Of a DNA stretch of 64,000 nucleotides, positions 58,402 through 64,000 are shown one piece after another (position 1 is the first letter of the stretch; each line of letters opens with the position of its first letter). The stretch is from Thalassospira sp. GTDB taxonomy: Bacteria > Pseudomonadota > Alphaproteobacteria > Rhodospirillales > Thalassospiraceae. Made by a program: the position numbers and the translations under genes. The notes below the pieces were generated by a model. It made no database searches, was not told the origin of the DNA, and saw only the letters and a list, made by a program, of their open reading frames with translations. The stretch spans positions 715,926 through 779,925 of the forward strand of contig NZ_JAUYHK010000011.1 of assembly GCF_030690045.1 (NCBI RefSeq). Reading direction: 5' to 3'.

Positions 58402-60144
58402 ATGACACAAAAAACAGCCATCACCGCAGACCAACTGCGCAGCGCCCGCTGGTTCGCGCCCGATGATTTGCGGTCTTTCGGCCACCGGTCCCGTGCCATG
58501 CAAATGGGTCTGGGTCCCGAAGACTGGGAAGGCAAACCGCAAATTGCCATCATCAATACATGGTCGGATGCCAATCCGTGTCATGCGCATTTCAAGTTCC
58601 GCGTCGATGATATCCGGCGCGGCATTGCCGATGCGGGCGGCTTTGCGATGGAACTTCCGGCGATGTCGCTGTCGGAAAGCTATGTCAAACCCACCACCAT
58701 GCTCTATCGCAATATGCTGGCGATGGAGGTGGAAGAACTTCTGCGCTCCCACCCGGTTGATGGTGTGGTTCTGATGGGCGGTTGCGACAAAACCACGCCG
58801 GGCCTTTTGATGGGCGCAATCAGCATGGGCCTGCCCTGTATTTATGTTCCCGCCGGGCCGATGTTGCGCGGCAACTGGCAGGGAAATGTCCTGGGCAGCG
58901 GTTCCGACGCCTGGAAATACTGGGATGAACGCCGGGCGGGCAATATCAATGATGCGCAATGGCTGGGCATTGAAGGCGGCATCGCCCGCTCCTATGGCCA
59001 TTGCATGACGATGGGCACCGCCAGCACCATGACCGCCATTGCCGAGGCAATGGGCATGACCCTTCCCGGTGCCACCTCAATCCCGGCGGCGGATTCCAAC
59101 CATATCCGCATGTGTACCGCATCGGGGCGGCGCATTGTCGATATGGTCTGGGAAGATTTGCGACCGGCCAAAATCATCACCAAAGCCGCCATCGAAAATG
59201 CCGTTGCCGTGGCAATGGCCACCGGCTGTTCGACCAATGCCGTCATCCATCTGATTGCAATGGCGCGTCGCGCCGGTGTCGCGCTCGACCTTGGCGATTT
59301 CGACCGGCTCAGCCGCACAACGCCGGTCATCGCCAATGTCAGGCCCAGTGGCGAAACCTATCTGATGGAAGATTTCTATTATGCCGGGGGGCTGCGCGCC
59401 CTGATGGCGCAAATGCGCGAAAAACTCGATCTGGACTGCCTCACCGTAACCGGCTGCACGCTGGGCGACACCCTTGACGGGGCCGAAATCTACAATGACG
59501 ACGTGATCCGGCCGCTTGATAATCCGATTTATCAGGAAGGCTCGCTGGCGGTGTTGCGCGGTAATCTGGCCCCCGATGGCTGTGTGATGAAACCCTCGGC
59601 CTGCGAACCACGCTTTTACGATCACACCGGCCCGGCCTTGGTCTTTGACAGCTACCCCGACATGAAACAGGCGGTCGAGGATGACAATCTGGATGTCACC
59701 GCCGATCATATTCTGGTGTTGCGCAATGCCGGGCCGCTGGGCGGGCCGGGCATGCCGGAATGGGGCATGCTGCCGATCCCCAAAAAACTGGTCAAACAGG
59801 GGGTGCGCGACATGTTGCGCCTGTCCGACGCCCGCATGAGCGGCACCAGTTACGGCGCCTGCATCCTTCATGCCGCGCCCGAGGCGGCGATTGGCGGCCC
59901 GCTCAGCCTTCTGAAAACCGGCGATATGATCCGGGTCAGCATCCCCGAACGCCGGATCGACATGCTGGTCTCCGATGATGAACTGGCCCGGCGCAAGGCC
60001 GCGTGGAAAGCCCCCGAACCGGCCTTTGGCCGCGGCTATGGCTGGATGTTTGGCCGCCATGTGCAACAGGCCAATGACGGCTGCGATTTTGATTTTCTGG
60101 AAACCGGTTTTGGCCCGGCAATTGGCGAACCCGATATTTTCTGA
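58402..60144 (+). CDS. IlvD/Edd-family sugar-acid dehydratase (L-arabinonate dehydratase-like)
   Basis: This 580-residue protein is complete. Fe-S and active-site motifs are NTWSDANPCHAHF, GGCDKTTPGLLMGA, GHCMTMGTASTM, GCSTNAVIHLIAMARRAG and SDARMSGTSYGACILHAAPEAA. The pattern follows Rhizobium L-arabinonate dehydratase more than IlvD proper. It converts an aldonate to a 2-keto-3-deoxy acid. GGGAGG precedes the ATG. With an RraA/aldolase-like gene next and a TRAP system across the regulator, it forms a sugar-acid module whose substrate (pentonate or hexonate) is not fixed. Confidence 0.9.
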   Translation: MTQKTAITADQLRSARWFAPDDLRSFGHRSRAMQMGLGPEDWEGKPQIAIINTWSDANPCHAHFKFRVDDIRRGIADAGGFAMELPAMSLSESYVKPTTMLYRNMLAMEVEELLRSHPVDGVVLMGGCDKTTPGLLMGAISMGLPCIYVPAGPMLRGNWQGNVLGSGSDAWKYWDERRAGNINDAQWLGIEGGIARSYGHCMTMGTASTMTAIAEAMGMTLPGATSIPAADSNHIRMCTASGRRIVDMVWEDLRPAKIITKAAIENAVAVAMATGCSTNAVIHLIAMARRAGVALDLGDFDRLSRTTPVIANVRPSGETYLMEDFYYAGGLRALMAQMREKLDLDCLTVTGCTLGDTLDGAEIYNDDVIRPLDNPIYQEGSLAVLRGNLAPDGCVMKPSACEPRFYDHTGPALVFDSYPDMKQAVEDDNLDVTADHILVLRNAGPLGGPGMPEWGMLPIPKKLVKQGVRDMLRLSDARMSGTSYGACILHAAPEAAIGGPLSLLKTGDMIRVSIPERRIDMLVSDDELARRKAAWKAPEPAFGRGYGWMFGRHVQQANDGCDFDFLETGFGPAIGEPDIF

Positions 60145-60169
60145 CCGTTCTAACCGTTCTGAATGTTCT
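60143..60169 (+). repeat. Short 9-base tandem repeat, three copies
   Basis: GACCGTTCT, AACCGTTCT and GAATGTTCT follow one another directly at the dehydratase stop codon. Possibly slippage-prone; no function seen. Confidence 0.7.
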
Positions 60170-60190
60170 GACCGACGGAGCCTTAACCTG

Positions 60191-60913
60191 ATGACCACGC
60201 CCCTTTCGCCCGAAACCCGCGATAAATTCAAACAGGTCAGCACGGCCACCCTGACCACGGCCCTGTTCAAACGCGGCCTGCGCAACCAGTTTATCCAGGA
60301 TGTCCGCCCGTTGCGCGCCGATGGTCCCAATATGGTCGGCACCGCCTTTACCCTGCGCTATATCCCCGCGCGCGAGGATTTGAACCCGATGACGGTGTTT
60401 CAAAACCCCGATCATCCGCAACGGGTGGCTGTCGAACAATCCCCGCCCGGATCGGTGCTGGTGATTGACAGCCGCAAGGACGCCCGCGCGGCCTCGGCGG
60501 GTTCCATTCTGGTTTCGCGCCTGATGGTGCGCGGTGGTGCGGGGATTGTCACCGATGGCGGCTTTCGCGACAGTCCGGAAATCACCAAACTCGATATCCC
60601 CGCCTATCACAACCGCCCGTCGGCCCCCACCAACCTGACCCTGCATCAGGCCATTGATGTCAATGTGCCGATTGGCTGTGGCGATGTTGCAGTGTTTCCG
60701 GGCGATATCGTGGTCGGAGATGGCGAAGGTGTGGTGATCGTCCCGGCCCATCTGGCCGACGAACTGGCAAGCGAAGCCGTTGAAATGACCGCCTTTGAAG
60801 ATTTCGTGACCGAAGAAGTCCTCAAAGGCCGCACAATCATCGGCCTCTACCCCCCGACCGACCCCCAAACCAGACCCGATTTCGAGATTTGGCGCAAACA
60901 GAACGGGCGGTAG
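60191..60913 (+). CDS. RraA-like/HMG aldolase-family protein
   Basis: This 240-residue protein has the RraA/class II pyruvate-aldolase fold (STATLTTALFKRG, GTAFTLRYIPARED, GSVLVIDSRKDARAASAGSILVSRLMVRGGAGIVTDGGFRD, DIVVGDGEGVVIVPAHLADE). The GDGEGVVIVP loop and DGGFRD suit a metal-dependent aldolase better than the RNase E inhibitor that names the family. Next to the dehydratase, it may cleave the 2-keto-3-deoxy acid to pyruvate and an aldehyde. That is inference. Confidence 0.75.
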   Translation: MTTPLSPETRDKFKQVSTATLTTALFKRGLRNQFIQDVRPLRADGPNMVGTAFTLRYIPAREDLNPMTVFQNPDHPQRVAVEQSPPGSVLVIDSRKDARAASAGSILVSRLMVRGGAGIVTDGGFRDSPEITKLDIPAYHNRPSAPTNLTLHQAIDVNVPIGCGDVAVFPGDIVVGDGEGVVIVPAHLADELASEAVEMTAFEDFVTEEVLKGRTIIGLYPPTDPQTRPDFEIWRKQNGR

Positions 60914-60940
60914 GATTTCGCCCTGCCGACCTCCAAACAC

Positions 60941-60976
60941 AAAACGCCATGGCCGATTTTCCGGCTATGGCGTTTT
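60941..60976 (+). terminator. Intrinsic terminator of the dehydratase-aldolase operon
   Basis: Fifteen-base arms with one G-U pair (AAAACGCCATGGCCG and CGGCTATGGCGTTTT) enclose ATTTTC, followed by a T. It starts 27 bases after the stop codon. Confidence 0.88.
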
Positions 60977-61169
60977 TGATGTTGGTTACAGCGGCTTGCG
61001 ACATATACCGCAAGCCAAAGAAAGGCATCCGCCTGTGTGACAACTTTCCCAACGACACCGGTAACAAACACCACCATCGCCAAAGGTTCGGCACATCCGG
61101 ACGAAAATACTTAGCTGATCGACGAAGTTTTTGGTTGCGCCTCCGACAAACCGGTATATAGTTAGCAAC

Positions 61170-61511
61170 ATGACTAAGCATGATCCCAAACTTTCACAGC
61201 TGTTCCATGCCCTGGCGGATCCGACCCGCCGGTCGATCATGACCCGGCTCGCCGAAACCCCTGCGCGGGTGACGGATTTGGCTGGCCCCACCGGGTTGCG
61301 ACTGCCCACGGTGATGCGCCACCTTTCCGTGCTGGAAGATGCAGGCCTGATCACCACGTCCAAGGACGGGCGGATACGCACCTGCACCATCGTGCCCGAG
61401 GCACTGGACCCGATGCAGACATGGCTCGACGAACAACGCAGCATCTGGGAATCCCGGCTCGACCGGTTCGACGATTATGTGATGAAGATAATGAAGGAGC
61501 GCGAGAAATGA
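61170..61511 (+). CDS. ArsR-family transcriptional regulator
   Basis: This 113-residue protein has a winged helix (LSQLFHALADPTRRSIMTRLAETPARVTDLAGPTGLRLPTVMRHLSVLEDAGLITTSKDGRIRTCTI) without the metal cysteines of ArsR or SmtB. It belongs to the group that pairs with SRPBCC proteins. TATATAG at 61155 may be part of its -10. ATGA overlaps join it to the next two genes. Confidence 0.9.
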   Translation: MTKHDPKLSQLFHALADPTRRSIMTRLAETPARVTDLAGPTGLRLPTVMRHLSVLEDAGLITTSKDGRIRTCTIVPEALDPMQTWLDEQRSIWESRLDRFDDYVMKIMKEREK

Positions 61512-61984
61512 TCCCGGACCTTGATCCAAAAACCGACCTGATCCTGACCCGCACGCTGGCCGCGCCGCGACACCTGATTTGGGATTGCTGGACGCAACCC
61601 AAACATATCCCGCATTTCTTTGTGCCCGCGCCGCACAAGGTAACGGCGGTGGATATCAACCTGCAAGTCGGTGGCCGCTTCAACACGACCTTTGAGGTGG
61701 ACGGTAACGTGATGGACAATCAGGGCGTCTATCTGGAAGTGGTGCCCTGCGAAAAACTGGTCTTCACCGATGCCTATACCGAAGGCTGGAAACCCGCACC
61801 CGAGCCCTTCATGACCGCGATCCTGCTTTTCGCGGATGCGACCGGGGGCGGCACGACCTACACCGCCATCGCCCGCCACCGTCATCCCGACACCCGCAAG
61901 GCGCACGAGGACATGGGGTTCTTCGACGGCTGGGGCACTGTGGCGACGCAGTTGGAAACCTATGCAAAGGGCCTGATGACATGA
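61508..61984 (+). CDS. SRPBCC (AHSA1-like) domain protein
   Basis: This 158-residue protein has one START-like ligand-binding fold (LILTRTLAAPRHLIWDCWTQPKHIPHFFVPAPHKVTAVDINLQVGGRF, and HEDMGFFDGWGTVATQLETYAKGL). AHSA1-like proteins bind hydrophobic ligands and regularly sit beside ArsR regulators. The function here is unknown. It overlaps both neighbours by 4 bases. Confidence 0.88.
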   Translation: MIPDLDPKTDLILTRTLAAPRHLIWDCWTQPKHIPHFFVPAPHKVTAVDINLQVGGRFNTTFEVDGNVMDNQGVYLEVVPCEKLVFTDAYTEGWKPAPEPFMTAILLFADATGGGTTYTAIARHRHPDTRKAHEDMGFFDGWGTVATQLETYAKGLMT

Positions 61985-62856
61985 ACAACCATTTCGCCAC
62001 ACTGACCTTTGAACGACAGGTAACAGCCCCTGTCGAAACCCTGTGGCAGGCATGGACAGCCCCGGCTGCCCGTGCGGTCTGGGCCGCTCCATCGCCCTCG
62101 GTCACCGTGGATTTTCTGGAAGCCGATACCAGAGTGGGTGGACGCGAGGTCTCGCTCTGCAAGATAAAGGGCCATCCGGACATCCGTTGCGAATGCGGCT
62201 GGCTGGCGGTGCAACCTGCGCAGCGCAGTGTGAATTACGAGGTGATCTCCTCCGAAGGCGTACCACAATCGGCAGCATTGGTGACGGCGGATATCTCGGG
62301 CACGGACGCGCGCAGCCGGTTGACCGTAACGGTGCAACTCTCCTCGCTGGCAGCCGACATGGAAGCAGACTACCGGGAAGGCTTCGACGCAGGTCTGGAT
62401 AATCTTGCGGATGTGGCCGGACGCATGATGGTGCTGCAACGGGTGATTCACGCGCCGCGATCAATCGTATGGGGCGCATGGATGAACCCTGAAACGCTGC
62501 CGCAATGGTGGGGGCCCGAAGGTTTCTCCTGCCGGACGAAAAGGATCGATCTGCGCACGGGCGGCGACTGGGTATTTGATATGATCGCGCCTGACGGCAC
62601 GATCTACCCGAACCATCATCGCTATATCGAGGTCCAACCCGAAAACAGGATCGGCTATACGCTGCTCTGGGGGGAGAACGGCCCGAAACATGCCGATGCC
62701 TGGGCCTCCTTCGAGGATCAGGACGGCGCGACAAAGGTGACGTTGGGAATGATCTTCAGCACAGCCGCCGAGTTTCAGGAAGCAAGGAACTTCGGTGCCG
62801 TGGAACTGGGTCATCAAACTCTGGGCAAACTGGAACGCTTCATCATATCGAGTTGA
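61981..62856 (+). CDS. Double SRPBCC (AHSA1-like) domain protein
   Basis: This 291-residue protein has two SRPBCC domains in tandem. The first (1-147) begins FERQVTAPVETLWQAWTAPAARAVWAAP; the second (148-291) begins VLQRVIHAPRSIVWGAWMNPETLPQWWGPEGF and has the usual LRTGGDWVFDMIAPDG. The first domain is more diverged. Most relatives are single-domain, so this is a fusion. Last gene of the ArsR operon. Confidence 0.88.
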   Translation: MNNHFATLTFERQVTAPVETLWQAWTAPAARAVWAAPSPSVTVDFLEADTRVGGREVSLCKIKGHPDIRCECGWLAVQPAQRSVNYEVISSEGVPQSAALVTADISGTDARSRLTVTVQLSSLAADMEADYREGFDAGLDNLADVAGRMMVLQRVIHAPRSIVWGAWMNPETLPQWWGPEGFSCRTKRIDLRTGGDWVFDMIAPDGTIYPNHHRYIEVQPENRIGYTLLWGENGPKHADAWASFEDQDGATKVTLGMIFSTAAEFQEARNFGAVELGHQTLGKLERFIISS

Positions 62857-62877
62857 AATGCGCCGAAGAACCTTATG

Positions 62878-62901
62878 GCAAACAGGCATTGGCCTGTTTG
62901 C
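62878..62901 (+). terminator. Hairpin after the SRPBCC operon
   Basis: Perfect 10-base arms GCAAACAGGC and GCCTGTTTGC around ATTG, 21 bases after the stop. No T-run follows, so it is a weak terminator or 3' stabiliser. Confidence 0.6.
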
Positions 62902-62932
62902 GATCTTCCAATCCATCTGCACCCGGCAAACG

Positions 62933-62974
62933 AACAATAAAAAAGCCCGCCGAATGGCGAGCTTTTTTATTGTT
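62933..62974. terminator. Strong bidirectional terminator beside the tRNA fragment
   Basis: AACAATAAAAAAGC-C-CGCC pairs with GGCG-A-GCTTTTTTATTGTT around a 4-base loop. Reading leftward it would have been the terminator of the former tRNA gene; reading rightward it ends the SRPBCC operon. Confidence 0.88.
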
Positions 62975-63018
62975 GGTTGCGGGGGCAGGATTTGAACCTG
63001 CGGCCTTCAGGTTATGAG
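62974..63018 (-). tRNA. 3' fragment of initiator tRNA-Met (CAU), an att-site remnant
   Basis: On the minus strand, CTCATAACC (anticodon loop with CAT) leads through the variable and T arms (GGTTCAAATCC) to CCCCCGCAACCA, matching tRNA-fMet from position 32 to the CCA. Homology stops at 63018, so the 5' half is missing and no tRNA can form. Such 3' fragments mark the end of an element integrated into a tRNA gene. Confidence 0.88.
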
Positions 63019-63169
63019 TTAGTTTTCTGATCATATCATCCTCTACCATCATTTTCTCGGAAACACGATATATAGCTGTTTATAAGGATATCATGAGGAA
63101 ATGCACGACGCCATAACTTCACATTCGACCTTGCATTTCGCCTTTAAGTGCTTCCATTATGCTTCCAAT
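63019..63169. other. A/T-rich gap inside the element, nothing recognised
   Basis: Base composition drops sharply in GC immediately after the tRNA fragment. No gene, repeat or clear promoter was seen in these 151 bases. Confidence 0.5.
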
Positions 63170-63670
63170 CTAGAATATCGAATACAAAATGACCGAAACG
63201 GCAGCACATACAGAAATGAGAGGAAGATAAATAATTCGAACGTTAAAATACCAACCAGACCGATAAATGCTGGTTTCTTTCTTACGTTGCACCGTGTCCT
63301 TTTTCCTACGCCCAATCCGGTTAGACATATCCGGTATCTCAAACTGATCAAACACACGCTCGGAGATAGCCTTAGAGAAATTTTTCGATTGAAGATAATT
63401 TTCAATCCTAGCTTTTCGGCGAATGAAGCGGTGCTGAAAATTCTTTTGCATCGCCTCCATCAACCAGAAGCTACAAATCGGAAGAATGGCTACCAGCGAT
63501 AAAATTGGCTGCTTAGTATGTAGGGAAACGATAACGAAGGCAGAGAATGCAGCGACAGCCCAACCACGAATTTTAAAAATGATGTCGTCATACTTAGCAA
63601 TCGCAGCCTGCAAGTGATCCATTTCCAGTTTCAGGATCTCAAACCTGTATTCGAATTCATCTTTATCCAT
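63170..63670 (-). CDS. Unknown membrane protein with about three helices, element cargo
   Basis: A 166-residue protein with an N-terminal coiled-coil-like helix (EYRFEILKLEMDHLQAAIAKYDDIIFKIRG). Two hydrophobic helices follow (GWAVAAFSAFVIVSLH and ILSLVAILPICSFWL), then a very basic loop (RRKARIENYLQSKNF, NRIGRRKKDTVQRKK) and a third helix at the C-terminus (IIYLPLISVCAAVSVILYSIF). A/T-rich codons contrast with the rest of the window, indicating transfer. The layout recalls small membrane effectors of defence systems, but no family was recognised and no partner gene is visible. Confidence 0.65.
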   Translation of the reverse strand: MDKDEFEYRFEILKLEMDHLQAAIAKYDDIIFKIRGWAVAAFSAFVIVSLHTKQPILSLVAILPICSFWLMEAMQKNFQHRFIRRKARIENYLQSKNFSKAISERVFDQFEIPDMSNRIGRRKKDTVQRKKETSIYRSGWYFNVRIIYLPLISVCAAVSVILYSIF

Positions 63671-63705
63671 TGACCATCATCCATTTGTACTTTGCAGAGA
63701 GAGAC

Positions 63706-63807
63706 ATGCCCAAACTCAGTAAACGAGTTATCGATAATGCCCTCCCTAAAGAAAAGGATTATTTCATCTGGGACAATGATCTCCCCGGCTTGCCCGGCGC
63801 GATGTAA
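63706..63807 (+). pseudogene. N-terminal remnant of a tyrosine-recombinase integrase
   Basis: An ATG after GAGAGA starts a 33-codon frame, MPKLSKRVIDNALPKEKDYFIWDNDLPG and then five more residues. The first 28 residues read like the N-terminus of P4-type phage/island integrases (the arm-binding DUF4102 type). After about 63789 the sequence is that of the IS3 transposase remnant in antisense. The rest of the integrase is lost. Confidence 0.7.
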
Positions 63808-64000
63808 TGCCACTCGACACCATTGTCCTGGGCCATCTGAGAACAGCCATACTGGTCAACTCCGTGCCATTGTCGCTGACAATGGTCTTGGGTTTTCCTC
63901 TGACAGCAATCAACTGATCGAGAACCCGTGTGACCCGTGTCCCGGACAGGGATGTGTCGGCCACCAGTGCCAGACACTCGCGACTATAATCATCAACCAC
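63759..64000 (-). pseudogene. IS3-family transposase (orfB) remnant, frameshifted and truncated
   Basis: From the right edge the frame reads VVDDYSRECLALVADTSLSG, RGKPKTIVSDNGTELTSMAVLRW, matching the DDE region of IS3-type (IS407-like) OrfB. At about 63829 one G appears deleted (TGGCCCAG where TGGGCCCAG is expected). In the next frame homology continues as AQDNGVEWHYIAPGKP and stops at about 63790, where the integrase fragment begins. The gene is dead and its 5' part lies beyond the window. Confidence 0.85.

Noticed and set aside
62974..63060. Complete tRNA-Met gene
   Set aside because: Homology ends at tRNA position 32; the sequence beyond 63018 cannot pair with the acceptor or anticodon stems.
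1..64000. CRISPR arrays, prophage structural genes, toxin-antitoxin pairs or secretion systems
   Set aside because: No regularly spaced repeats, phage structural proteins or recognisable pairs were found on either strand.

Overview
The window looks like a GC-rich alphaproteobacterial chromosome, most likely from Rhodospirillales and resembling Thalassospira. That placement is inferred from the gene families: a NasTS-controlled nitrate assimilation cluster, sugar-acid pathways fed by TRAP transporters, and single-ATPase-domain sugar ABC systems. No rRNA or intact tRNA is present to confirm it. Almost all the DNA is coding, in tight operons with many ATGA or TGATG overlaps.

Layout. (1) 1-8044: a D-xylose module of Weimberg type (IlvD/Edd dehydratase cut by the left edge, SDR dehydrogenase, XylFHG-like ABC importer, FAH-family dehydratase, ROK regulator). 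(2) 8008-15003, minus: a peptide-type ABC importer with fused double ATPase, ending in an M14 metallocarboxypeptidase-like gene. (3) 15408-18544: a zinc alcohol dehydrogenase, then a copper-linked pair (His-rich small protein and Tat-exported multicopper oxidase). (4) 18730-36542: nitrate assimilation, with NrtABC-type ABC importer, SulP transporter, GNAT, NasS/NasT, NarK-type transporter, NirBD, NasA and siroheme synthase. Each of the three transport/reduction transcripts starts at a sigma54-type promoter and has a leader with two hairpins whose six-base loops fit the ANTAR (NasT) RNA-target pattern. (5) 36555-43501: SDR, AraC regulator, aminotransferase, CDP-alcohol phosphatidyltransferase, small proteins, and a dgoK-dgoA pair. 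(6) 43640-45949: two overlapping Crp/Fnr regulators and a RIC/ScdA-type iron-sulfur repair protein, with FNR-like boxes upstream. (7) 46027-54384: uxuA-uxuB-kdgK, a GntR regulator, a TRAP transporter and an idonate/gulonate 5-dehydrogenase. (8) 54463-60913: a second TRAP transporter, a second GntR regulator, an L-arabinonate-dehydratase-like enzyme and an RraA/aldolase-like protein. (9) 61170-62856: ArsR regulator and two SRPBCC proteins. (10) 62933-64000: the edge of a decayed integrated element, with a 3' fragment of initiator tRNA-Met, a membrane protein, a truncated integrase start and a frameshifted IS3-type transposase.

How it works together. The catabolic modules take in sugars and sugar acids and feed 2-keto-3-deoxy intermediates toward central metabolism. 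The nitrate block imports nitrate, reduces it to nitrite and then ammonium, and makes the siroheme cofactor. NasS and NasT, encoded in the middle of the block, are expected to sense nitrate and relieve premature termination in the leaders. The strongest unannotated signals are the three NasT-type leaders, a shared ACTA-N6-TAGT-like operator beside both GntR/TRAP modules, FNR-type boxes at the NO/Fe-S repair locus, and the att-site/integrase debris at the right end.
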